DNA of 12,700 bases from Planctomycetales bacterium (GTDB lineage Bacteria; Planctomycetota; Planctomycetia; Planctomycetales; Planctomycetaceae), in NCBI GenBank assembly GCA_020050375.1, contig JAGVKR010000702.1, forward strand, positions 1 to 12,700, given 5' to 3'. Below the pieces are notes generated by a model. The model was given only the letters and a program-made list of their open reading frames with translations, was not told the DNA's origin and made no database searches. This document shows, piece by piece, positions 1 to 6,072 of this stretch. The translations under genes were made by a program, and so were the position numbers. Within the stretch, counting starts at the first letter, position 1; each line of letters starts with the position of its first letter.

Positions 1-1102
1 AGCCGGCGGCCGCGTTGCCGAAATAGCTCTTCAGCGCCGTCACCGGGACCTTCGAACTGTAATCCCCGAACACGTCGTAGATGGCCTGCGCTTCGTCGGC
101 ATCCATCTCTTGGGTGGACAACCCATGCGCGTTGATATGGCCAATCTCGTGCGGCTCCAAACCAGCATCGGCCAGAGCACACTTCATCGCCAGGGCCAGC
201 GCCTTTCGCGTATCGCCTCGCGCCCCCGGTTTGCTCACGCAGGTCGAGCCGGCTCCCAGAATCCGCCCGTAGATTTTCGCCCCGCGGCGTTCCGCATGGC
301 CGGCGTCTTCGAGAATCAATACGCCCGAGCCTTCGCCTACCACCTGCCCCGTTCGGTTTTTGTCGAACGGGCGACAGGCCGTCGCTGGAGCATCGGCATC
401 GGCCAACTGGTCCCACATCCGGGCGTGGATCGACTTGATCTCGTGCAACCGGGTCCCCGTCGAGCCGGTGATCATCACGTCGGCATGTCCGCGGGCGATA
501 ACGCGCAAAGCCTCGCCGATCACGAGATTGGCCGAGGCCTCATCCAGCGTGATCGAATTGTTCGGCCCCCGCGCGTCGGCCGCGATGCCGATGTGGCAGG
601 CTGGCATATTCGGCAGGTATTTGAGGAGCCACAACGGGAACATCTTCGACAGGCCGATGTCACCCCAGCGCTCGTAATGGAACTGCCCGTCGGCCGGATC
701 GATCGCGGCGAAGCAGGCTTCCACGAGATCTTCCGGAGGGCTGAGCATCAGATTCGCGCCGAACTCGACCCCCAGCCGTTCGGGGGCGACTTCGCCGTCC
801 TTGATTCCGGCGTCGTCCAAAGCCAGAGTCGCCGCGGCAAACCCGAGCTGGATTTCGCGGCACATCACCCGAATCGCCTTCTTCTGCTCGCGCGTCTTGG
901 TGAATTTCGACGGATTGAAGTCGCGAACTTCACCGGCAATATGGTGCGGAACCGGAGAGTACGGCAGCGTTTCAATCGGGCGGATGCCGCTGGTTCCCGC
1001 CTGAATGTGGGACCAGAACTCCTCCACACCGATTCCGATCGGGCTGACGACCCCGATCCCGGTAATGACGACCTGCCGCTCCGAAGCGTGATGGACGGCC
1101 AT
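1..1102 (-). CDS. Degenerate beta-ketoacyl-ACP synthase (KAS/FabF-like, chain-length-factor-like), 3' end cut by window
   Basis: Reading the minus strand from the ATG at 1100-1102 gives 367 codons with no stop before the window edge. The start is typical of KAS proteins (RQVVITGIGVVSPIG), and further thiolase-fold landmarks follow: RPFDKNRTGQVVGEGSG, then NAHGLST, then KSYFGN. The catalytic residues are altered. Where FabF has TACAS, this protein has LDEAS, so the nucleophilic Cys is Glu (E188, codon 539-541). His of NAHGxST is kept (H326) and Lys is kept (K358), but the second His (GH in FabF) is Asn (N363). By family knowledge, Cys loss removes condensing activity; chain-length factors of type II polyketide systems have Gln there and act as partners of an active KS. 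I infer a non-condensing partner or decarboxylase-like role, not a standard FabF. The start has no clear Shine-Dalgarno sequence but fits the family N-terminus. The C-terminal portion lies outside the window. Confidence 0.88.
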   Translation of the reverse strand, partial: MAVHHASERQVVITGIGVVSPIGIGVEEFWSHIQAGTSGIRPIETLPYSPVPHHIAGEVRDFNPSKFTKTREQKKAIRVMCREIQLGFAAATLALDDAGIKDGEVAPERLGVEFGANLMLSPPEDLVEACFAAIDPADGQFHYERWGDIGLSKMFPLWLLKYLPNMPACHIGIAADARGPNNSITLDEASANLVIGEALRVIARGHADVMITGSTGTRLHEIKSIHARMWDQLADADAPATACRPFDKNRTGQVVGEGSGVLILEDAGHAERRGAKIYGRILGAGSTCVSKPGARGDTRKALALAMKCALADAGLEPHEIGHINAHGLSTQEMDADEAQAIYDVFGDYSSKVPVTALKSYFGNAAAG

Positions 1103-1189
1103 AATCTGAAACGTGACTGAAGTCCAAAAACGTAGACCCACGAGCAGCCATCACCAAGGCGGAGTCGGCCCAGCCGCCGTGTCTGCCCC

Positions 1190-1269
1190 GGGGACGCCTC
1201 CCAACCAGACCCCAATGGTAGCGTCCCCATCCTTTCGCCGGAAGCGTGCTTCCGGCCCTGCGATGGGGA
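1190..1269 (-). promoter_or_regulatory. Two overlapping, mutually exclusive inverted repeats upstream of the degenerate KAS gene
   Basis: On the plus strand, 1224-1231 (TCCCCATC) pairs with 1262-1269 (GATGGGGA). This encloses a perfect 9-bp stem, GCCGGAAGC (1237-1245) with GCTTCCGGC (1248-1256). The same central segment, 1221-1228 (GCGTCCCC), also pairs perfectly with 1190-1197 (GGGGACGC). The two foldings compete for 1224-1228, the pattern of an attenuator-like leader. In the minus-strand transcript this lies after the lipoprotein stop (1342) and about 90 nt before the KAS start. No U-run follows either stem, so a simple rho-independent terminator is not supported. A REP-like repeat is the main alternative. 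Confidence 0.4.
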
Positions 1270-1341
1270 TTTCCCGACGGCCAAAGTGCAGCTTAGCAGC
1301 CAGAATTGAGCCATCCTATGATCCGACGATCAGGATCCTGT

Positions 1342-1833
1342 TCAGTAGCCATCGTTCGTTTGCATGGCTTCGATGACGGTGTCGCTGACGCCGAACTTGT
1401 TGAGATAGATAATCGCCTGAGGCGAGGTGTCGAATTTGCCCCCGCGGTCCTTGATGGTCGCAATGATCCGGCGGTCCGTCACCCCACCCGCGGCCATATC
1501 CAGCACGTCGCGGTTGCTCATGGCCCGCTGTTCACGAACCCGCAGGTTTCGTTCGTGGGCCACTTGCCTGGCGTAGTTATCGCGTTTGTCGGCTTCGTCT
1601 TTGGCATTGCCGACGAGTGCCCCCGTCGCCGTCCCCGCCAGGGCGCCGATCGCGGCGCCGGCCCCGGTGTTCCCGAACTGGTGACCGATGATGGCGCCCA
1701 AACCGGCTCCGCCACCGGCCCCGAGGGCCGCTCCCTTCTGCGTCGAGTTCATGTTCGCACAACCGGAACCTGCTGCAATTAAAAGGGTTCCGAAAACCAT
1801 CCGTGTGGTCAACCACTTTGAAATTAACATCAT
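1342..1833 (-). CDS. Glycine-zipper lipoprotein, cell-envelope associated
   Basis: A 163-residue protein. It has a short basic N-terminus, a hydrophobic stretch (MVFGTLLIAAGSG) and Cys25 followed by ANMNSTQKGA, consistent with a type II lipoprotein signal, although the -3 residue is Gly rather than the usual Leu. Residues 34-75 are a glycine zipper with many G/A-xxx-G spacings, as in YMGG-type or Rick_17kDa-like domains that insert into or span the outer membrane. A charged segment follows (about 78-104). The C-terminal region has two imperfect copies of a short helical motif around GVTDRRII (117-124) and GVSDTVIE (148-155). ATGs stand at 1833 and 1830; a GAGG at 1838-1841 is 4 nt from the first and 7 nt from the second, so the second may be the true start. 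The function is unknown. It sits between two ketoacyl-synthase genes with gaps of more than 200 bp on both sides, so co-transcription is uncertain. Confidence 0.85.
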   Translation of the reverse strand: MMLISKWLTTRMVFGTLLIAAGSGCANMNSTQKGAALGAGGGAGLGAIIGHQFGNTGAGAAIGALAGTATGALVGNAKDEADKRDNYARQVAHERNLRVREQRAMSNRDVLDMAAGGVTDRRIIATIKDRGGKFDTSPQAIIYLNKFGVSDTVIEAMQTNDGY

Positions 1834-2047
1834 GTGCCCTCATTGGCATGGCGATTTCTTACCGGCGCACCGGCCTGTACGTTCTCCCGCACAGGACGGA
1901 CTACTGGTCAAATCGGCACAACAGGCACAGATTCGTGAGTTTTGCCCAAACTTCGCAACCGGAAAACCTTCCAACGGAAGTCCCGTGGTTCGGCATGCGA
2001 AGCATGAAAGAGGCCGCCGGCGCCCCGGACGGCACACGAGGCCCGCC

Positions 2048-3286
2048 TTACGGCGCGCGTCCCAGGACCAGGCAGGCATTGTGTCCGCCAAACCCGAAGC
2101 TGTTGGACATCACGTGCTGCAACCGCCGTTCGCGAGCTTCATTCGGAACGTAATCGAGGTCGCAATCCGGATCCGGGTTGTCGAGATTGATCGTGGGAGG
2201 CATCACATGGTTCAGCAGCGACAGGACCGAAACCACGAACTCGACGCCGCCCGAGGCCCCCAGCAAATGTCCCAACTGGCTTTTCGTGCTGGAAACCGAA
2301 ATCTTCTTGGCGTGGGAGTTGAACACCGTCTTGATCGCCGTTGTTTCGGCTTTGTCCCCCAGCGGAGTGCTCGTGCCGTGGGCGTTGATGTAGTCGATCC
2401 TGGATGTGTCCAAGTCAGCGTCGCGCAGGGCGCACTGCATGGCCCGTGTGGCGCCGCGACCTTCGGGATCGGGCGCGGTCATGTGATTCCCGTCGGCGCT
2501 CATGCCGTAACCCAGAACTTCGGCGAGAATCTCGGCCCCGCGCTGGCGCGCATGCTCGTATTCTTCGAGAACCACCATGCCTGCGCCTTCGGCCATGACG
2601 AACCCATCGCGATCGCGATCGAAGGGACGGCTGGCGCGCTGCGGGTCTTCATTGCGGGTCGAAAGGGCCCCCATTCGGGCAAACCCGGACAACCCCATCG
2701 GGGTGATCGCCGCCTCGCTCCCTCCCGTCACCATCACGTCGGCCTGGTCATGCTGAATCAACTTGAAGGCATCGCCGATGGCATTCGAAGCCGAGGCGCA
2801 CGCGGTTGCCACAGCGCTATTGGGCCCGCGCAGGCCCCAGAAGACGGAGATATTCCCGCTGGCGGCATTGACCATCAGCTTGGGAATCATGAACGGCGAA
2901 ACGCGATTGGGGCCGCGGTCGAACAACACGCAATGCTGTTCCTCAATCTCGTGCAGTCCGCCGATTCCGCTCCCGGTGATCACGCCGTAGCGGTACGAAT
3001 CTCCCTGCGTGAAATCCATACCCGATTGCCGGATCGCCTTGAAAGCGCCGTACATGGCGAATTGGACGAAGCGGTCGAGGCGTTTGACTTCGCGCGGCGG
3101 CAGGCAATCGCAAGGGTCGAAATCCTTGAGCTCACCGCCGAAGTGAACTTTGAATTCGGAGCAGTCGAATCGCTCGAGATGGCTCACGCCGCTTTTGCCG
3201 GCGCAGAGTTTGTCCCAGAACTCGGGCGTTTCACAGCCCAGCGCGGTGACAACCGACATCCCGGTGACGACAACGCGCCTGGACAT
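2048..3286 (-). CDS. fabF: Beta-ketoacyl-ACP synthase II (FabF)
   Basis: This enzyme condenses malonyl-ACP with acyl-ACP to extend fatty acids in the cytosolic type II pathway. The 412-residue product has the full-length KAS II architecture: N-terminal MSRRVVVTGMSVVTALG, then GPNSAVATACAS with nucleophile Cys163, NAHGTST with His303, and KSQLGH with Lys335 and His340. These positions are the same as I know for E. coli FabF. The C-terminal SNSFGFGGHN loop carries the gatekeeper Phe. The ATG lies 3 nt after the acpP stop (TAA at 3290-3292). A GAGGAG sequence in the last acpP codons probably serves as ribosome binding site, which indicates translational coupling with acpP. The stop is TAA at 2048-2050. 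No strong terminator is visible downstream. Confidence 0.97.
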   Translation of the reverse strand: MSRRVVVTGMSVVTALGCETPEFWDKLCAGKSGVSHLERFDCSEFKVHFGGELKDFDPCDCLPPREVKRLDRFVQFAMYGAFKAIRQSGMDFTQGDSYRYGVITGSGIGGLHEIEEQHCVLFDRGPNRVSPFMIPKLMVNAASGNISVFWGLRGPNSAVATACASASNAIGDAFKLIQHDQADVMVTGGSEAAITPMGLSGFARMGALSTRNEDPQRASRPFDRDRDGFVMAEGAGMVVLEEYEHARQRGAEILAEVLGYGMSADGNHMTAPDPEGRGATRAMQCALRDADLDTSRIDYINAHGTSTPLGDKAETTAIKTVFNSHAKKISVSSTKSQLGHLLGASGGVEFVVSVLSLLNHVMPPTINLDNPDPDCDLDYVPNEARERRLQHVMSNSFGFGGHNACLVLGRAP

Positions 3287-3289
3287 GCG

Positions 3290-3520
3290 TTACTGCTTCT
3301 CCTCGATGTACTTGACGGCATCGCCCACCGTCTTGATCTTCTCGTAGTCTTCGTCGGGAATGGTGATCTTGAACACATCTTCGAATTCCATCACCAGTTC
3401 GACGACATCGAGCGAGTCGGCCTTGAGGTCGTCCACAAAGGACTTTTCGCGACTCACTTCTTCTTTGGGAATCTGCAGTTGCTCACTGACGATTCCGATG
3501 ACTTTTTCTTCTACAGACAC
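3290..3520 (-). CDS. acpP: Acyl carrier protein
   Basis: A 76-residue, highly acidic protein. It contains the phosphopantetheine attachment motif DSL in [16 protein letters not shown], with Ser36 as the attachment site. Length and four-helix pattern match bacterial AcpP. It carries growing acyl chains for FabF and for PlsX and supplies the thiol that FabD malonylates. The start codon is GTG (3518-3520), supported by a strong GGAGGG at 3528-3533, 7 nt upstream, and by the N-terminus [15 protein letters not shown], which aligns with other AcpPs. It is immediately followed by fabF. A separate sigma70-like promoter upstream (3576-3604) suggests that acpP-fabF can be transcribed independently of rpmF-plsX-fabD, which suits a protein needed in large amounts. 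Confidence 0.97.
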   Translation of the reverse strand: MSVEEKVIGIVSEQLQIPKEEVSREKSFVDDLKADSLDVVELVMEFEDVFKITIPDEDYEKIKTVGDAVKYIEEKQ

Positions 3521-3527
3521 GCCAGTT

Positions 3528-3533
3528 CCCTCC
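3528..3533 (-). promoter_or_regulatory. Strong ribosome binding site fixing the GTG start of acpP
   Basis: The minus strand reads GGAGGG here, 7 nt before the GTG at 3518-3520. It is one of the best Shine-Dalgarno matches in the window and decides the non-ATG start. Strong initiation would fit the high abundance usual for acyl carrier protein. Confidence 0.8.
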
Positions 3534-3575
3534 GGTTCTTACGATGACTAGGCCGCCCTGTCGAGCCTCGGCAAA

Positions 3576-3604
3576 CATATATCGCGTTTCGTTCCGTGTG
3601 TAAA
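3576..3604 (-). promoter_or_regulatory. Candidate sigma70-type promoter for acpP-fabF
   Basis: The minus strand has TTTACA (-35, 3599-3604; 5 of 6 to TTGACA), a 17-nt spacer, and TATATG (-10, 3576-3581; 4 of 6 to TATAAT). The predicted transcript start is near 3569, giving a leader of about 50 nt before the acpP GTG. The site lies in the 170-bp gap between fabD and acpP, just downstream of a hairpin. The assignment rests on motif match and position only; planctomycete promoter consensus sequences are poorly known. Confidence 0.55.
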
Positions 3605-3611
3605 CCGCAAG

Positions 3612-3641
3612 TCGGCCCCCACAGAAGATTTCCGGGGCCGA
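3612..3641 (-). terminator. Hairpin between fabD and acpP, possible terminator or attenuator
   Basis: TCGGCCCC (3612-3619) and GGGGCCGA (3634-3641) form a perfect 8-bp, GC-rich stem with a 14-nt loop, about 50 nt after the fabD stop and directly before the proposed acpP promoter. Only weak T-richness (GGTTTAC) follows on the minus strand, so it is not a canonical intrinsic terminator. It could reduce read-through from fabD or stabilise a processed 3' end. Confidence 0.4.
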
Positions 3642-3690
3642 TTCCCATCAATGACAACAGGATCGTCGATCGGAATCGCCGTCGCAATAG

Positions 3691-4599
3691 TCAGGCTTCG
3701 CCCACCGACTGACATTCCACTTTTCGATCGACTCGTTTCAGCAGTCCGCGGAGCACTTTTCCCGGACCAATCTCATAGCACCGGTCGGCTCCCGCCGCCA
3801 GTAGGTTTCGCATCGAGTCCTCCCACAACACCGGGTTGAGCACCTGTCGCACCAGAAGCGCGCCGATTTCCTGCGGGTTGCTGTGCGGCTGAGCATCCAC
3901 GTTCGAATAGACGGGGATTCGCGGCGCTTGCAGCTTCACGCCCGCCAGCGCCTCGGCCAGGCGCGCATCGGCTGGCTTCATGATCGCCGTATGAAACGCC
4001 CCTGCGACTGTCAGATGAACGACCTTGCCCCCCGCCTGCTCGGCCAGCTCGCCGGCACGCAAACAGGCGGGTTTTGCCCCGGAAAGCACGATGTTTCCGG
4101 GGCAAAGATAATTGGCGATCTGCAACATGCCGGCGGATTGCGCCTCGGCGCAAATCGCCGCCACTTTGTCGCGATCGAGCATCAAAATGCTGACCATGCC
4201 GGACGGGGTCGCCTCGGCGGCCGCCTGCATCGCCTCGCCCCGACGTCGCACGACGCGCAAGCCGTCTTCGAACGACATGACCCCCGCGAAGACCAGGGCC
4301 GTGTATTCCCCTAAGCTGAGTCCGGCGGCCATGTCGCAGGCGGCCACCACATCGGGCGATTCTGACCGCAGCAACTCGAGCGCGGCGAGACTGGTGACAT
4401 AGATCGCCGGCTGACTTACGTCGGTTTTGTCGAGCTCCGCAGCCGGCCCTTCGAAGCAAAGTCGGGCGAGATCGAAACCGAGAATCGTCGCCGCCTGTTC
4501 ATAGATCGCGCAGGCCGCCGGACATTTGTCGGCGACGAGCCGCCCCATGCCGACAAACTGCGATCCCTGACCGGGAAACAAAAATGCCGTCTTGCCCAC
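3691..4599 (-). CDS. fabD: Malonyl-CoA:ACP transacylase (FabD)
   Basis: This enzyme transfers malonyl from CoA to AcpP, supplying the extender for FabF. The 302-residue length is normal. Visible landmarks are FPGQGSQ at the N-terminus (oxyanion-hole Gln11), the nucleophile elbow GLSLGEYTAL with Ser95, RRRGEAMQ with the carboxylate-binding Arg (R120), and AGAFHTAIM with catalytic His203. The elbow has Leu where the commonest form is GHSLGE; the Ser and the later His are intact, so activity is expected. The start codon is GTG (4597-4599). It is supported by the conserved MGKTAFLFPGQGSQ start and an AAAGGG about 8 nt upstream that overlaps the plsX stop. The gene begins 16 nt after plsX, so the two are very likely co-transcribed. 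No fabG follows, unlike many fab clusters. Confidence 0.96.
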   Translation of the reverse strand: MGKTAFLFPGQGSQFVGMGRLVADKCPAACAIYEQAATILGFDLARLCFEGPAAELDKTDVSQPAIYVTSLAALELLRSESPDVVAACDMAAGLSLGEYTALVFAGVMSFEDGLRVVRRRGEAMQAAAEATPSGMVSILMLDRDKVAAICAEAQSAGMLQIANYLCPGNIVLSGAKPACLRAGELAEQAGGKVVHLTVAGAFHTAIMKPADARLAEALAGVKLQAPRIPVYSNVDAQPHSNPQEIGALLVRQVLNPVLWEDSMRNLLAAGADRCYEIGPGKVLRGLLKRVDRKVECQSVGEA

Positions 4600-4615
4600 A
4601 CTTGTCGCCCTTTCA

Positions 4616-5620
4616 TCAACTCAGCGCCGGAGCCTCGGCGAGCTCGGCAACGATCTGGGGATTGATCTGGCGATCCTTGAACGCGACTGCGCCACGCAAG
4701 GCATTGTAGATCGAGTGTGCATTGCTCGATCCATGACAGATCATGCAGATTCCGTCGACGCCGAGCAGCGGCGCTCCCCCAGACTCGTGGTACGAATAGC
4801 GTTTGCTCAACGCCTGAAACGCTTGCCCGGCGACATGTCGTTCGTGCTCGAGCTGCTCCATCACATCTTGCGCGACCTTGCGGAGCATCATCTCGGCCAT
4901 GCCTTCGCTCACCTTGAGCACGACGTTGCCGACAAACCCTTCGCACACAAGCACGTCGGCCTCACCCTGATAAAGGCCGCGCCCTTCGACATTGCCGATG
5001 TACTGATCTTTGATCGGCCCTTTCGTCAACAGAGCGTGCGTCTCGCGCACCAGCTCGTTTCCTTTGCCGTCCTCGCTGCCGATATTCATCAAACCCACCC
5101 GCGGCTGCTCGACCCCGAGCACCTCGCGAGAATAGATCGCCCCCATCAGGGCGTATTGGTGCAGATGCTCGGCACGCGCAGCCGGGTTGGCGCCAACGTC
5201 GAGCAAAACCGATCGTCCCTGGAGCGTCGGAAGGACAACGGCGATGCCAGGGCGCTTGACTCCCTTCAGGAACAAACGCGTCCGCAATCCTGCCGCAACA
5301 ACGGCCCCCGTGCTTCCGGCGCTGACGACCGCGTCGACTTCCTTCCCCGCCATCAGCTTCCAGCAGACGGCGATCGAGCAATTGGGCTTCTTGAGCAGGG
5401 CCTCGGTCGGTTTTTCGTTCATGCCGGCGACGCCGTCCGACGCGAGCACTTCAACCGCCGAACCGGAGTATCCGGCCTGCTCGAGCGCTTGCTCAAGGAG
5501 CGCCTCGTCACCGACCAGCACAATCTGCAGATCGGGATCCTGAGCGACGGCCTGAATGGCGCCGTCAAGATTGGGCCCTGGGGCAAAGTCGCCGCCCATC
5601 GCATCCAATGCAATGCGCAT
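4616..5620 (-). CDS. plsX: Phosphate acyltransferase PlsX
   Basis: PlsX converts acyl-ACP and phosphate to acyl-phosphate, the acyl donor for PlsY in phosphatidic acid synthesis. It is a peripheral membrane enzyme linking fatty-acid and phospholipid synthesis. The 334-residue product starts MRIALDAMGGDFAPGPNLDGA, the family signature, followed by the conserved internal blocks AVVSAGSTGAVVAAG, LDVGANPAARAEHL, GLMNIGSEDGKGNELV and VLVCEGFVGNVVLK. Length is normal. The ATG (5618-5620) lies 6 nt after the rpmF stop. A GGAGG at 5631-5635, inside the last rpmF codons, is a convincing ribosome binding site 10 nt upstream and implies translational coupling with rpmF. The stop is TGA at 4616-4618, 16 nt before the fabD start. 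fabH, often found next, is absent. Confidence 0.97.
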   Translation of the reverse strand: MRIALDAMGGDFAPGPNLDGAIQAVAQDPDLQIVLVGDEALLEQALEQAGYSGSAVEVLASDGVAGMNEKPTEALLKKPNCSIAVCWKLMAGKEVDAVVSAGSTGAVVAAGLRTRLFLKGVKRPGIAVVLPTLQGRSVLLDVGANPAARAEHLHQYALMGAIYSREVLGVEQPRVGLMNIGSEDGKGNELVRETHALLTKGPIKDQYIGNVEGRGLYQGEADVLVCEGFVGNVVLKVSEGMAEMMLRKVAQDVMEQLEHERHVAGQAFQALSKRYSYHESGGAPLLGVDGICMICHGSSNAHSIYNALRGAVAFKDRQINPQIVAELAEAPALS

Positions 5621-5626
5621 GGAAGA

Positions 5627-5806
5627 TCAGCCTCCGGTCTCAACGACCGTCCTGCCCTGGTAATTGCCGCAATTCGGGCAAACGACGTGACTCGGCGCCG
5701 CCGTACCGCACTGCGGACAATACACAAGCTGAATTGGCTTGATCGCGTTGTGACTGCGCCGTTTGGCCGAACGGGCATGTGATTGTTTGCGCTTGGGAAC
5801 CGCCAT
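5627..5806 (-). CDS. rpmF: Ribosomal protein bL32
   Basis: A 59-residue protein read from ATG 5804-5806 to TGA 5627-5629. It begins MAVPKRKQSHARSAKRRSH, the conserved basic N-terminus of L32. It ends with a zinc ribbon CPQC (Cys30, Cys33) and CPNC (Cys43, Cys46), so it is the zinc-binding four-cysteine form. It is a structural protein of the 50S subunit. It heads the lipid cluster: plsX starts 6 nt after its stop, and its last codons hold the plsX ribosome binding site. The rpmF-plsX pairing is widespread in bacteria. Its own Shine-Dalgarno is weak (AGG 4 nt before the ATG). A sigma70-like promoter lies about 100 nt upstream. Confidence 0.97.
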   Translation of the reverse strand: MAVPKRKQSHARSAKRRSHNAIKPIQLVYCPQCGTAAPSHVVCPNCGNYQGRTVVETGG

Positions 5807-5915
5807 GATACCTGCCGCTGTTGTAAGAGCTTGATATGCCTGAACTTACCGGACACAACCGGTGTTGATCTCGACAGACCGCGACCGCGAAACAGCCGTC
5901 GAAGGCGAGAATCGA

Positions 5916-5945
5916 ATACTACGCGAGTCGCTCGGCGACTGTCAA
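5916..5945 (-). promoter_or_regulatory. Candidate sigma70-type promoter for rpmF-plsX-fabD
   Basis: The minus strand carries a perfect TTGACA (-35, 5940-5945), an 18-nt spacer and TAGTAT (-10, 5916-5921; 4 of 6). The transcript start would be near 5909, giving a leader of about 100 nt before the rpmF ATG. It is one of the best consensus matches in the window and sits in the only large gap upstream of the cluster. A perfect dyad occupies the spacer (separate entry). Confidence 0.6.
5926..5940. promoter_or_regulatory. Perfect dyad AGTCGC-TCG-GCGACT inside the rpmF promoter spacer
   Basis: Six bases on each side of a 3-nt centre match perfectly. The dyad covers nearly all the space between the proposed -35 and -10 hexamers, where a bound protein would block or reshape RNA polymerase binding. 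It does not resemble the FapR or FadR operators I know. An operator for lipid or growth control is inferred; chance in GC-rich DNA is possible. Confidence 0.35.
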
Positions 5946-5970
5946 GTAAGGCGCATCGGGCGGCGATTTA

Positions 5971-5983
5971 TCACGCAGCGTGA
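5971..5983. promoter_or_regulatory. 13-bp dyad TCACGCAGCGTGA upstream of the rpmF promoter
   Basis: A perfect inverted repeat of 6+6 bp around one central base, in a locally AT-rich patch (flanked by TTTA and AAAAATAAA), ends 26 bp upstream of the proposed -35. Its position fits an activator or repressor site. It is not followed by a T-run on the minus strand, so it is unlikely to terminate carbamoyltransferase transcripts. Confidence 0.3.
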
Positions 5984-6072
5984 AAAATAAACCGAAAGGA
6001 CGCCAATCGTCAGCGGGACGCCACGACTGGTTTTGTCAGGCCGACTGAGCGGGTGAATTCGTTCTATGGCAC

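Noticed and set aside
110..1120. 336-codon plus-strand open frame at the left end
   Set aside because: It overlaps the KAS-like gene on the minus strand, which aligns with FabF over its whole visible length; the plus-strand product has no family features.
1960..1985. Small hairpin CTTCC-GTT-GGAAG with GTTTTCC after it, downstream of fabF on the minus strand
   Set aside because: A 5-bp stem with a short T-rich tail is too weak to call an intrinsic terminator.
1688..3547. 619-codon open frame on the plus strand opposite fabF and acpP
   Set aside because: It is antisense to two unmistakable genes, and its protein is rich in Arg, His and Gly with no recognisable domain. GC-rich third positions remove stop codons on the opposite strand.
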